Origin: an uncultured Mediterraneibacter sp.
Lineage (GTDB): Bacteria > Bacillota > Clostridia > Lachnospirales > Lachnospiraceae
Reading direction: 5' to 3'
Assembly: GCA_944377745.1 (NCBI GenBank)
Contig: CALWFV010000001.1
Coordinates: forward strand, 304,863-368,862
Length of the DNA: 64,000 bases
The translations under genes were made by a program, and so were the position numbers. How positions within the stretch are numbered: position 1 is the stretch's first letter; every line of letters begins with the position of its first letter. Positions 8,112 through 16,392 of the stretch are shown here, piece by piece. The notes under the pieces were generated by a model that searched no databases, was not told where the DNA came from, and saw only the letters and a program-made list of their open reading frames with translations.

Positions 8112-9125
8112 ATGATCATTGTACTGAAACCGCACACGACCGAAGAAAATATAACACGTGTGGAAAATCTTGTCAAAAAGCGCGGGCTGGACACCCATGT
8201 TGTCCGCGGTACCGAGATGACGATCATTGGCTGTATCGGAGATACGACACTGATCGATCCGCGCCAGTTTGAGGTGGACAGCTGTGTTGACAAAGTCATG
8301 CATGTCCAGGAACCATATAAGCTTGCCAACCGTGCTTTCCACCCGGAGGATTCTGTAGTAGACGTCTCCGGTGTAAAGATCGGCGGCGGACATTTAGGAC
8401 TGATCGCAGGTCCCTGCTCTGTAGAGTCTTTCGAGCAGGTACTCGAGATCGCGAAAGCTGCAAAAGAATCCGGAGCGAACTTGCTCCGGGGAGGCGCGTT
8501 TAAGCCCAGAACCAGCCCCTACTCTTTTCAGGGACTCGGGCTGGAGGGACTGGATATCCTCTGCGCGGTAAAAGAGGAGGTCGGTCTCCCCATTGTGACA
8601 GAGCTCATGTCTCCGCAGTATCTCGATATCTTCAACGAGAAGGTGGATCTGATCCAGATCGGCGCCCGCAATATGCAGAACTTCGACCTGCTCAAACAGT
8701 TAGGTCAGGTCGACCGCCCTATCCTTCTCAAGCGCGGGCTCAACGCAACCTATGAAGAATGGATCATGTCCGCAGAGTATATTATGGCTGCCGGAAATGA
8801 GAATGTCATCCTCTGCGAGAGAGGGATCCGTACTTTCGAGACCTTCACAAGGAACACCCTGGATCTTCAGAGCATCCCCGTGCTCCGTAAAAAAACTCAT
8901 CTTCCTGTCATGGTAGATCCCAGCCATGCAGGCGGAAAATGGTGGCTGGTAGAGCCGATGGCAAAAGCCGCTGTCGCTGCCGGCGCTGACGGGCTCATGA
9001 TCGAAGTCCACAACGATCCGGAATGTGCGTTGTGCGACGGAGCTCAGTCCCTGAAACCGGAGAAATATGATGCACTTCTCAAACAGGTACGACAAATTGC
9101 TGAAGTTGTAGGAAAGATTCTGTAA
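8112..9125 (+). CDS. aroF: 3-deoxy-7-phosphoheptulonate (DAHP) synthase, type I-beta
   Basis: Condenses PEP with erythrose 4-phosphate, the first step of the shikimate pathway. It has 337 residues. Residues 1-70 form the ferredoxin-like regulatory domain found in the Thermotoga-type enzymes, which usually mediates feedback inhibition. The barrel follows with LIAGPCSVES, LRGGAFKPRTSPYSFQGLG, VDPSHAGGK and a C-terminal EVHNDPE. The ATG follows GGAGG at about 8098-8102. aroB is the next gene in the same direction. Confidence 0.95.
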   Translation: MIIVLKPHTTEENITRVENLVKKRGLDTHVVRGTEMTIIGCIGDTTLIDPRQFEVDSCVDKVMHVQEPYKLANRAFHPEDSVVDVSGVKIGGGHLGLIAGPCSVESFEQVLEIAKAAKESGANLLRGGAFKPRTSPYSFQGLGLEGLDILCAVKEEVGLPIVTELMSPQYLDIFNEKVDLIQIGARNMQNFDLLKQLGQVDRPILLKRGLNATYEEWIMSAEYIMAAGNENVILCERGIRTFETFTRNTLDLQSIPVLRKKTHLPVMVDPSHAGGKWWLVEPMAKAAVAAGADGLMIEVHNDPECALCDGAQSLKPEKYDALLKQVRQIAEVVGKIL

Positions 9126-9131
9126 ATTTCT

Positions 9132-9180
9132 TAAAAAGGTGCCGTGTACTTTTTAAAAAGTACCTGGCACCTTTTAAAAA
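9132..9180 (+). terminator. Nested hairpin between aroF and aroB
   Basis: A nearly perfect palindrome of about 49 bp. The outer arms are AAAAGGTGCC and GGCACCTTTT, and the inner arm is GTACTTTTTAAAAAGTAC. A T run is present on the distal arm. It could be a partial terminator that lowers aroB expression relative to aroF, or a small dispersed palindrome. The aroB ribosome binding region follows directly. Confidence 0.55.
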
Positions 9181-9207
9181 TATTTTCTAAAAACGAGGTA
9201 TAAAAAC

Positions 9208-10263
9208 ATGAATTTAACAGTTAATTTAGTTGAAAACACCTATAATATCTATATTGAAAAGGGAATCCTCCCCAGAGCAGGGGAATATGTCAGAAAAGTT
9301 TTTAATGGGCAAAAAATCATGATAATTTCAGACGACAATGTTTTCCCATTGTACGGCGCCACGCTCATGGGCAGTCTGAGTGATTACGAATGTCACACTC
9401 TCGTTCTCCCGCACGGGGAGCCGACCAAAAATTTCCGCACACTGCCTGCCGTTTATTCCGCCCTTCTGGACGCCCGGCTGACCCGCAGCGATCTGGTCAT
9501 CGCCCTCGGCGGCGGCGTGATCGGCGATCTCGCCGGATTTGCCGCTGCAAGCTATCTGCGCGGAGTAAAACTGATCCAGATCCCCACATCCCTCCTGGCC
9601 CAGGTGGACTCTTCCGTAGGCGGCAAAGTGGCTGTGGATCTTCCTCAGGGGAAAAACCTAGTCGGAGCCTTCTATCATCCGAAAATGGTTCTGATCGATC
9701 CCGACGTCCTGGACACGCTTCCGCAGCATTTTATCAACGACGGGATGGGGGAAGTGATCAAATACGGCTGTATCAAGGATGCGGAACTGTTTGACACCCT
9801 GTGCGCCCACAGCTCTTTCGAAGACCTGAAAGCCGACCTCACGGATGTGATCACCAGATGCGTGGACATAAAACGAGAAGTCGTCGAAGCCGATCAGTTC
9901 GACAAAGGAGAGCGTATGCTCCTGAACTTCGGCCATACCCTTGCCCATACCATTGAGCAGCATTATAACTACGAGCGTGAGAGCCACGGCGAAGCGGTCG
10001 GGATCGGCATGTACCAGATCACAAAGATCGCAGAAGAAAAAGGTCTGACCGCCCCCGGATGCGCAGAAAAGATCAAGAAAGCCCTTGATATCTACGGACT
10101 TCCATCCCAGTGCGGCCTTCCGCTTTCCGTCCTGACCGAAGCGATCACGCTCGACAAGAAGAATCTGGACGGACATCTGAATGTCGTGCTGCTCCGTGAG
10201 ATCGGAGACAGCTATACCTGTCCGACGGATATCGGGTTCTTCAGTCAGGATATCACTGTCTGA
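9208..10263 (+). CDS. aroB: 3-dehydroquinate synthase
   Basis: NAD- and metal-dependent cyclisation of DAHP to 3-dehydroquinate. The 351-residue protein has GGGVIGDLAGFAAASYLRG for NAD binding and PTSLLAQVDSSVGGKVAVD. The metal ligands are in GMGEVIKYG and NFGHTLAHTIE. It lies 82 bp after aroF, separated by a palindromic hairpin. The convergent dehydrogenase gene ends 4 bp after its stop. Confidence 0.96.
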   Translation: MNLTVNLVENTYNIYIEKGILPRAGEYVRKVFNGQKIMIISDDNVFPLYGATLMGSLSDYECHTLVLPHGEPTKNFRTLPAVYSALLDARLTRSDLVIALGGGVIGDLAGFAAASYLRGVKLIQIPTSLLAQVDSSVGGKVAVDLPQGKNLVGAFYHPKMVLIDPDVLDTLPQHFINDGMGEVIKYGCIKDAELFDTLCAHSSFEDLKADLTDVITRCVDIKREVVEADQFDKGERMLLNFGHTLAHTIEQHYNYERESHGEAVGIGMYQITKIAEEKGLTAPGCAEKIKKALDIYGLPSQCGLPLSVLTEAITLDKKNLDGHLNVVLLREIGDSYTCPTDIGFFSQDITV

Positions 10264-10267
10264 GATC

Positions 10268-11251
10268 CTACAGCACCGCCCAGGGGTCTTCGTTCCCCTC
10301 TACTCTCAGCAGGCAGCTCTCAATGGAGTGTTTCACCATGTCGCTCACTGCCTGGTCTGTATAGAACGCCATGTGCGGCGTCACGATCACATTCGGGAAG
10401 CCGCGCAGGATATACAGATCCCGTTTGCTGAGGATATCTGATTTCAGGTCATTGTAATACAGGCCGAACTCATCTTCTATCACATCCAGCCCTGCTGCTC
10501 CGACTTTTCCTGATTCGATCCCCTCGATCAGCGCCTTTGTGTCGATCAGACCGCCACGGGCCGTATTGACGATGACCACGCCGTCCTTCATCTTTTCTAT
10601 TGCCGTCTTGTCGATCAGGTGGAAATTATCCTCCGTAAGAGGCATATGCAGCGTGATCAGATCACACTCCCGGAAAATGGTATCCAGATCCGCATACTGT
10701 GCATGAGCTTTAACCTCTTCGTTCTCATACTTGTCATAGGCATAGATCCTGCAGCCGAAACCGGACAGATCACGGATCACAGACCTGCCGATCCTTCCTG
10801 TTCCAAGCACGCCGACTGTAAAATTCGGGAGTTCCCGTCCCTGGATCCCGGGAAGAGCGAAATCATTTACCTCTGCCCTCTGCATGATCCGCTTCATCTT
10901 CCGGATCGACATCAGCATGAGCATGACTGTATAATCCGCCACGCATTCCGGCGAATAAGACACATTACTCACATGGATGCCGTACTTTCTCGCAGCGTCA
11001 AGATCAATGTGATCGTACCCGATCGTCCTCGTGGAGATCATCTTCACTCCCAGCTCATGAAACCGCTCCATCAGCTGCGCGTCGATCTTTGAAGTGATGA
11101 TGCTTACATATTCATATCCCGCCGCAAGATGGGCGTTTTCCAGTGTGGGAGGAGCTGTACAGATCCCCAGTTCCACATGATATTCCTCCGCAAATTTCTG
11201 AAAATATTCCGCCTCGTCAAATTCTCTGTAGTCAAAAACAAAAATCTTCAT
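10268..11251 (-). CDS. D-2-hydroxyacid dehydrogenase (D-lactate dehydrogenase/VanH-like)
   Basis: NAD-dependent reduction of a 2-keto acid such as pyruvate to the D-hydroxy acid. It has 327 residues. The Rossmann motif is GVLGTGRIGRSV, the active-site region reads NTARGGLID, and the proton-shuttle His lies in VTPHMAFYTDQA. The segment before this His (LYILRGFPNV) is typical of the D-LDH/VanH branch. An upstream in-frame ATG (11287) exists, but MKIFVFDYRE at 11251 follows GCGAGGAG. No vanA-like ligase lies nearby, so a fermentative role is more likely than resistance. Confidence 0.88.
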   Translation of the reverse strand: MKIFVFDYREFDEAEYFQKFAEEYHVELGICTAPPTLENAHLAAGYEYVSIITSKIDAQLMERFHELGVKMISTRTIGYDHIDLDAARKYGIHVSNVSYSPECVADYTVMLMLMSIRKMKRIMQRAEVNDFALPGIQGRELPNFTVGVLGTGRIGRSVIRDLSGFGCRIYAYDKYENEEVKAHAQYADLDTIFRECDLITLHMPLTEDNFHLIDKTAIEKMKDGVVIVNTARGGLIDTKALIEGIESGKVGAAGLDVIEDEFGLYYNDLKSDILSKRDLYILRGFPNVIVTPHMAFYTDQAVSDMVKHSIESCLLRVEGNEDPWAVL

Positions 11252-11349
11252 TCTGATACTCCTCGCTTTTATTTCATCGTATAGCATAATATCCTGATCC
11301 GTCCGGTATGCTTCGGTGCTTTCCTCCTTCTCTCAGAGAAGGGGCTCCG

Positions 11350-12141
11350 TCAGATAAGCCCGTAATGCCTCAGTGCGTTGGCGATCCCGTCCTCTTCCAC
11401 TCTGCTGGTCACATATTCCGTATAAGGGTCAAGCACCGGAGAATGAACTCCCATGGCAATCGTATGGCAGGCATACTCAAACATGGACAGATCATTGCTG
11501 CTGTCTCCGAAGACATAAGCTCTCTCTTTCGGTATCCCCAGTTTCTTCAAAGTAAATTCACACGCCGTCGCTTTGGAATACCCCTTCTGGATCACCTCAT
11601 AAGTATTCCCGCCTCGGTCAATCGCTTCCATATCTTCCTCAATATACTTCAGGAACCGCTCCAGATCACTCTTCTCATCCGCGTATATGAAAAGCTTGTC
11701 AAAGATAAAACCGCCTGATTCCAGGGGCTGCTCTATCCCCATTCCTTTTCCCCGGAAATGTCTCCTTGACTGCTCCAGATTTTCAAATCTGGTCATCCGC
11801 CCAGGAAAATAAACGTCCTCCACTCCCTCGGCAACGCCGCCCAGGTTGCATCTCCCTATCTCCTCTATGATCTTCTTTCCCCGTTCCTGTGGTACAGACC
11901 GTGCAAACAGGATCTCATCACCGTATAAAAGATAGGTTCCGCACCCACACAGATATCCGTCAAACCGTACTCTCCTTACCTCGGAGGGGACGCTGCAGAT
12001 CGTCCTTCCCGTGTTGATAAACAAAAGGTGTCCATTCTTCTGCGCTTCTCTCAGCGCAATAATCGCGCTTTCTGGCACCATCTTCGTATCATCGCTTATG
12101 ACCGTCCCGTCAATATCAAAAAATAAGACTGCTCTCTCCAT
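11350..12141 (-). CDS. HAD-superfamily hydrolase, Cof type
   Basis: Haloacid-dehalogenase-fold phosphatase for small sugar or nucleotide phosphates. The 263-residue protein opens with FFDIDGTVI (nucleophile and acid/base Asp). It has the motif II Thr in FINTGRT, a large C2-type cap, and motif IV FGDSSNDLSMF near the C terminus. The substrate cannot be told from sequence. It stands alone between the dehydrogenase and the shell-protein genes. Confidence 0.9.
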   Translation of the reverse strand: MERAVLFFDIDGTVISDDTKMVPESAIIALREAQKNGHLLFINTGRTICSVPSEVRRVRFDGYLCGCGTYLLYGDEILFARSVPQERGKKIIEEIGRCNLGGVAEGVEDVYFPGRMTRFENLEQSRRHFRGKGMGIEQPLESGGFIFDKLFIYADEKSDLERFLKYIEEDMEAIDRGGNTYEVIQKGYSKATACEFTLKKLGIPKERAYVFGDSSNDLSMFEYACHTIAMGVHSPVLDPYTEYVTSRVEEDGIANALRHYGLI

Positions 12142-12246
12142 CTTCTTTCTGCTCCTGTAAATCTAACTGTCGGGGCCTGAAGATATCTGCCCCTGTGAAG
12201 CTTCGAACTGCTCCCTGTACACTTTATCACTCCCGGAAACAGATGT

Positions 12247-12453
12247 CTACTGTGTATACCATGTAAAACAGAGATTTATCCCGCCGGATCCCCCTCGCCA
12301 GTCTCCCGACAGCCCCAGGTGACTTCCGCAGGAATTTCCACACACAAAAATATCACGGTATACCAGAAACGGATCCTCCGTTCCCGATGCACCGTGACAT
12401 CTGTCTCCGTCAGTGCAGGTCACCTGCCTGACCATCCCACAGCTTTTTCTCAT
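12247..12453 (-). CDS. Small Cys/Gly-rich hypothetical protein after a shell-protein gene
   Basis: A 68-codon frame whose ATG overlaps the stop of the upstream shell-protein gene by an ATGA, the usual sign of translational coupling. It contains five cysteines and Gly-rich stretches such as GDWRGGSGG. No motif was recognised and there is no clear membrane segment. The placement suggests a real third gene of the microcompartment mini-operon, but chance cannot be excluded for so short a frame. Confidence 0.35.
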   Translation of the reverse strand: MRKSCGMVRQVTCTDGDRCHGASGTEDPFLVYRDIFVCGNSCGSHLGLSGDWRGGSGGINLCFTWYTQ

Positions 12454-12734
12454 CTTTTTCTGAAAGTCTCCACAATATCCATCATCTCCTGAGACGGGTT
12501 TGAGACCACTGCCGACTGCACCACCGGACAGGGCGGATCATTCTTTACGCTTTCCACTGCCGCTGTCACCGCCGAAACATCGCCTCCCATGAAGATCAGG
12601 ACATGTCCGCCGCATTTTGTATCCTTTGTCACATACTCCACATCCGCCGTCTTCAGCATGCGGTCCGTAACGATCACGCCGTTCGCATCCCCTACAACTT
12701 CCACCAGTCCATAAGCTCCGTATTTCATAACCAT
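12450..12734 (-). CDS. BMC-domain microcompartment shell protein
   Basis: Single BMC fold of about 94 residues, the hexameric tile of bacterial microcompartment shells. The opening KYGAYGLVEVVGDANGVIVTD and the later GGHVLIFMGGDVSAVTAAVES match the family pattern (short N-terminal strand, then a helix, then the pore loop). The pore loop reads KCGGH rather than the usual Gly-Ser-Gly type. Two possible ATGs lie two codons apart. No microcompartment enzyme (diol dehydratase, aldehyde dehydrogenase, glycyl radical enzyme) is nearby. Confidence 0.85.
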   Translation of the reverse strand: MVMKYGAYGLVEVVGDANGVIVTDRMLKTADVEYVTKDTKCGGHVLIFMGGDVSAVTAAVESVKNDPPCPVVQSAVVSNPSQEMMDIVETFRKR

Positions 12735-12788
12735 ACCTTTCCTTTCCCCGAAGGTTACCGTTCACATGTAACTTCCAAAGTCTTATCT

Positions 12789-13088
12789 CTACTTTCCTAT
12801 CGTCATCGCGATCGCTGTCTCCGTATCTTCCGAAGGAGCTGCAATCACTGTATGGGAAATGATCTTTGCCAACGGACGTGCTGTCTCCAAAGCCGCTTCC
12901 ATTGCAGCCTTTACATCAGATACTGTTCCCCTCATCTTTACACAGGCGCCGGCCCCGAGACGGTTCCTCTCCACCGCCTGGATCTTCACATCCGCTGCTT
13001 TTGCCGCAGCATCAAGCGCCACAAAGCAGATACACTCGCTGTCCAGCTCAAAGACTCCGATCGCCATCTCTGTATATTTCTCTGCCAT
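12789..13088 (-). CDS. BMC-domain microcompartment shell protein
   Basis: A second BMC-type tile, 99 residues. MAIGVFELDSECICFVALDA opens the fold. The stretch AADVKIQAVERNRLGAGACV leads into the pore loop, and MRGTVSDVKAAMEAALETAR forms the long helix. It is 54 bp upstream of the other shell gene and follows a GGAGGAAGGT ribosome binding site. Together with 12450-12734 it could form shell facets, perhaps supplementing a microcompartment encoded elsewhere in the genome. Confidence 0.87.
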   Translation of the reverse strand: MAEKYTEMAIGVFELDSECICFVALDAAAKAADVKIQAVERNRLGAGACVKMRGTVSDVKAAMEAALETARPLAKIISHTVIAAPSEDTETAIAMTIGK

Positions 13089-13266
13089 ACCTTCCTCCTG
13101 ACCCTGTCCCGGAGTAAATGTCCAAACGACTTTTCACACCGGAAACACTGTAATTCTCCTGTTTTACCTTCTCTTATTTTACTAAAAACATGGTTGGAAA
13201 TCAATCCTTCATTATCCGCTTTCTCGGTTCATATAATAGATGTAAACCAGATCAGTCAGCAGGAAT

Positions 13267-14145
13267 ATGAAAAAAGATTTTTTCCAAAAAGTATCCGCTT
13301 CTCTCAAAAGAATTTTTATCACCAGAACAGCCGCGAAAACGCTCGCCCTGTTTGCCGGAGCCTTTCTGCTCGGCACAGCCGCCGGAGCCGCAGAAGACGC
13401 ACTCTCCGTAACCTCTTCTCACTCCTCTCACGCTGCCCCTGCTCTTCCCGTCTCCGCGGAAGGGGACTGGGGACTGAGCTTTCAGGAGGAGGGACAGACG
13501 CCTGTAGGAAACGCCACGTTCGACGAACTGGCACAATATGACGCCTTTTATGCGGAAGACACTGACGAAAAAGTCCTCTATCTCACATTTGACGCAGGCT
13601 ATGAAAACGGAAACACAGAGCCCATTCTGGACGCGCTTGCAAAGCACGGTGTATCCGCCACATTTTTTGTAGTTGGAACATACATAGATTCCGAGCCGGA
13701 ACTGATAAAAAGAATGGTAGAAGAAGGACACACTGTGGGAAACCACACCTGGCATCACCCGGATATGTCCCAGATCTCGACCATGGATTCCTTCAAAAAA
13801 GAACTTGTAGACGTGGAAGACGCCTATCGAGACGTGACCGGACAGGAAATGACGAAATTCTATCGGCCGCCTCAGGGAAAATACAACGAAGAAAATCTGA
13901 AAATGGCGCAGCAGCTCGGATATAAGACTTTCTTTTGGAGCCTCGCATATGTGGACTGGTACCAGGATGACCAGCCTTCTCCGGAAGAAGCCTTTGACAA
14001 ACTTCTGAGCCGGATCCATCCCGGCGCCATTGTCCTGCTCCACAGCACCTCCTCCACCAACGCACAGATCATGGATGAACTGCTGACAAAGTGGGAAGAG
14101 ATGGGATACACTGTAAAGCCGCTTACGGATCTGGCGGGGGAGTGA
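13267..14145 (+). CDS. pdaA: Delta-lactam-biosynthetic (PdaA-type) polysaccharide deacetylase
   Basis: N-deacetylase of muramic acid in spore-cortex or vegetative peptidoglycan. It has 292 residues. A signal-anchor helix covers residues ~20-42, a linker follows, then a NodB domain. Motifs are LTFDAGYENGNT, GNHTWHHP with the metal His residues, RPPQGKYNEENL and PGAIVLLHSTSSTNAQ. Overall it follows B. subtilis PdaA closely, though that protein has Asn where this one has Ala in TFDxGYENG. A TATAAT at 13232-13237 may be its -10. In B. subtilis pdaA is sporulation-controlled, which fits a spore former. Confidence 0.92.
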   Translation: MKKDFFQKVSASLKRIFITRTAAKTLALFAGAFLLGTAAGAAEDALSVTSSHSSHAAPALPVSAEGDWGLSFQEEGQTPVGNATFDELAQYDAFYAEDTDEKVLYLTFDAGYENGNTEPILDALAKHGVSATFFVVGTYIDSEPELIKRMVEEGHTVGNHTWHHPDMSQISTMDSFKKELVDVEDAYRDVTGQEMTKFYRPPQGKYNEENLKMAQQLGYKTFFWSLAYVDWYQDDQPSPEEAFDKLLSRIHPGAIVLLHSTSSTNAQIMDELLTKWEEMGYTVKPLTDLAGE

Positions 14146-14153
14146 AATAGGCC

Positions 14154-14285
14154 GCCGGAGGGGATATGTTGACGGCAGACCCGCTCTCGCTCGGAAAACG
14201 ACGCAGCGGACACGTAGGAGCGCAAAAGACGCGCTCCAAGTGCCGGCGTCGTTTTACGGTCTTTCGTCAACATATCCCCTCCGGC
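14154..14285 (-). repeat. Structured hairpin element, family 2 copy 1
   Basis: A 132-bp element with perfect 21-bp terminal inverted arms at 14154-14174 and 14265-14285. Read on the minus strand it aligns along its length with 14450-14580 read on the plus strand. Inner stems are AAAACGACG with CGTCGTTTT, and GGAGCGC with GCGCTCC. These change in a compensatory way in copy 2. It begins 8 bp after the pdaA stop and encodes no protein. Confidence 0.8.
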
Positions 14286-14333
14286 TGGGTTGTTCCAGTC
14301 GCCGCGGCAGTTCCGGGCGCGGACGGGAGAGGC

Positions 14334-14350
14334 GCGCCCCGAAGGGGCGC
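14334..14350. repeat. GC-rich hairpin between the two family 2 elements
   Basis: GCGCCCC (14334-14340), loop GAA, GGGGCGC (14344-14350): a very stable perfect 7-bp stem. It lies in the 164-bp spacer separating the two inverted elements. Apart from the arms GCAGCC and GGCTGC nearer copy 2, nothing else is recognised in that spacer. Confidence 0.6.
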
Positions 14351-14449
14351 TGCTCCCTGGATTCCGAAAAACTCCCACAGAGAACTCTTCTTCCTCCCGG
14401 CAGCCAAAGCAGCCCCGAAAGCCTCTTCTCCTCCGGCTGCGAAAATGCA

Positions 14450-14580
14450 GCAGGAAGGGATAGACTGTTGAAAGGCCGTAAAACAACGCCGGCACTTGGC
14501 GCACGTTCTTTGTGCGCCTATGTACCGCTGCGTTGTTTTCCGAGTGCAAACGTGCCTGCCAACAGTCTGTCTCTTCCTGC
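14450..14580 (+). repeat. Structured hairpin element, family 2 copy 2
   Basis: A 131-bp element with 21-bp terminal arms (14450-14470 and 14560-14580) that pair with two mismatches. It shares CCGTAAAAC-ACGCCGGCACTTGG, CCGCTGCGT-GTTTTCCGAG and CTGCC--CAACA with copy 1. Its inner stems are AAAACAACG with CGTTGTTTT, and GGCGCAC with GTGCGCC, so the stems differ from copy 1 but still pair. It lies 18 bp beyond the stop of the convergent kinase gene. Confidence 0.8.
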
Positions 14581-14598
14581 GGACTTTTTCCTGCCGGA

Positions 14599-16200
14599 TC
14601 AGAGATTCTCCACTGCCGCCCTCTCGATCGCCAGCCCTTTTGTATACCTCTCCATGAATTTCTCATAGCCTTCCACATCCCCGGGAACCGGATCCATTCC
14701 GGTGCCTTTCGTCTCATGGAACACCTTATTTGCAAGATAATCGGTCAGGTTCTCTCCTTCTTCCCTTCTCACAAGGTAATCCGCCAGAAGCGCGATCCCC
14801 CAGGCGCCGCCTTCGCCGGCGGTCTCCATAACGTATACAGGGGTATTGATGGCTCCGGCGAGGATCCGCTGGCCCACGCCCTTTGTCTTGAACAGACCGC
14901 CGTGTCCCATCATGCGGTCCAGTTTCACATTCTCCTTTTTGAGCAGAATATCCATCCCGGTCTTCAGGGCTCCGAGGGAAGTGTAAAGGTTCACACGCAT
15001 AAAGTTCGCAAGATTAAAGCGGCTCTCCGGTGTGCGGACGAAGAGTGGCCTGCCCTCGTCGAAGCCTGTGATATGCTCGCCTGAGAAATAGTTATACGCC
15101 AGCAGTCCGCCGCAGTCCTCGTCTCCCTCCAGCGCCTTGTTGTACAGGGTTGAGAAGAGGCGGTTCATATCCACATCGATGCCGAAGGCTTCCGCAAACT
15201 CTCTGAAAATCCCCACCCAGGCGTTCAGGTCAGAAGTACAGTTGTTGCAGTGCACCATAGCCACCAGGTCTCCGGACGGCGTTGTCACAAGATCGATCTC
15301 CTCGTAGGGTTTTGTCAGATCTTTCTCCAGCACGGCCATGGCAAACACGCTGGTCCCGGCGGACACATTTCCGGTGCGCACGGCAACGCTGTTGGTCGCC
15401 GTCATCCCGGTCCCTGCATCTCCTTCCGGCGGACACAGCGGGATCCCCGCCTCCAGATTTCCGTCCGGATCCAGAAGTCTTGCCCCTTCTTCTGTCAGGC
15501 AGCCGGCATCCTGACCGGCAAGAAGGACTTTGGGAAGAAGTTCCCGGATCTTCCACGGATATCCTTTGTCCGCCACAAGTTCGTCGAACTGATCCAGCAT
15601 CCTGGCATCAAAATCTTTCGCCTCGATGTTGATGGGGAACATTCCGGCAGCGTCTCCGCTTCCCAGCACTTTCTTTCCGGTCAGCTTCCAGTGGATATAT
15701 CCGGAAAGGGTAGTGAAAAAGCGGACTTTATCCACATGCTCTTCTCCGTTTAAGATCGCCTGGTACAGATGTGCGATGCTCCAGCGCTGAGGAATATGGT
15801 AGGCAAAAAGCTCAGAGAGCTTTTCCGAAGCCTCACCGGTGATCGTGTTCCGCCATGTACGGAACGGCACGAGGAGTTCATCGTTTTCGTCAAATGCCAG
15901 ATATCCGTGCATCATGGCGCTGACGCCCATCGCCGCGAACCGGGTCAGTTTTACCCCGTACTCCTCTTTCACATTTTTCACCAGATCCCTGTAACATCCC
16001 TGAAGTCCTGCCCAGATATCCTCCATGTCATAGGTCCAGATATGGTCCACATATTTGTTTTCCCAGTCATAACTTCCCGAAGCCACAGGCGCCTTGTCCA
16101 CATCGATGAGCACCGCCTTGATCCTGGTAGAGCCCAGTTCGATCCCCAGTATGGCCTGGCCAGACGCGATCGTTTCCCTGATTTCTTCTTTTCCGCGCAT
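14599..16200 (-). CDS. FGGY-family carbohydrate kinase, probable L-ribulokinase
   Basis: Two-domain sugar kinase of 533 residues. The N-terminal phosphate motif is [17 protein letters not shown], and the C-terminal domain carries [15 protein letters not shown]. It lies in the arabinose region (araA, araR), so phosphorylation of L-ribulose to L-ribulose 5-phosphate is the best guess. It is not a close match to classical AraB by eye and could use a related ketose. The start at 16200 follows AAGGAGG with 8-bp spacing; a longer in-frame start at 16266 is less likely. A dispersed repeat separates it from ddh upstream. Confidence 0.85.
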   Translation of the reverse strand: MRGKEEIRETIASGQAILGIELGSTRIKAVLIDVDKAPVASGSYDWENKYVDHIWTYDMEDIWAGLQGCYRDLVKNVKEEYGVKLTRFAAMGVSAMMHGYLAFDENDELLVPFRTWRNTITGEASEKLSELFAYHIPQRWSIAHLYQAILNGEEHVDKVRFFTTLSGYIHWKLTGKKVLGSGDAAGMFPINIEAKDFDARMLDQFDELVADKGYPWKIRELLPKVLLAGQDAGCLTEEGARLLDPDGNLEAGIPLCPPEGDAGTGMTATNSVAVRTGNVSAGTSVFAMAVLEKDLTKPYEEIDLVTTPSGDLVAMVHCNNCTSDLNAWVGIFREFAEAFGIDVDMNRLFSTLYNKALEGDEDCGGLLAYNYFSGEHITGFDEGRPLFVRTPESRFNLANFMRVNLYTSLGALKTGMDILLKKENVKLDRMMGHGGLFKTKGVGQRILAGAINTPVYVMETAGEGGAWGIALLADYLVRREEGENLTDYLANKVFHETKGTGMDPVPGDVEGYEKFMERYTKGLAIERAAVENL

Positions 16201-16234
16201 CCCATGTTCCTCCTTGTCATTTTTTCTCTTTATA

Positions 16235-16386
16235 TCGGACAGGGGAATCCCCTTTCCCTTATTCAATCTATGCGATACAACGGACAGCTCACAGCAAAGC
16301 CGTTCTACGCTCCGCTTCGGTCCGCGCTAAACGAACGTCCACTGGACGTTCAGCGCCGCTGTCCGTTGCCCGGCAAATGCCTGCTC
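16235..16386 (-). repeat. Dispersed structured repeat, family 1 copy B
   Basis: Read on the minus strand it shares TTTGCCGGGCAACGGACAGC, TGCTGTGAGCTGTCCG, GTATCGC and TTCCCCTGTCCGAT with copy A in the same order. Its middle differs and contains the palindrome AACGTCCAGTGGACGTT inside GCGCT/AGCGC arms. The arms CGGACAGC and GCTGTCCG close the central structure. It fills most of the 192 bp between ddh and the kinase gene. Confidence 0.65.
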
Positions 16387-16392
16387 ATACTT

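Noticed and set aside
10268-11251. VanH role of the D-2-hydroxyacid dehydrogenase in vancomycin resistance
   Set aside because: The sequence is of the D-LDH/VanH branch, but no D-Ala-D-Lac ligase, VanX-type dipeptidase or two-component system is nearby.
12247-12453. Riboswitch or other RNA reading of the region after the shell genes
   Set aside because: A coupled ATGA start and an uninterrupted frame make a small protein the simpler reading, though with low confidence.
14166-14735. Open frames within the pdaA-kinase gap and opposite the kinase 3' end
   Set aside because: They cross the hairpin elements and reflect their GC-rich composition. Both element copies differ by compensatory stem changes, not by codon-wise substitution.
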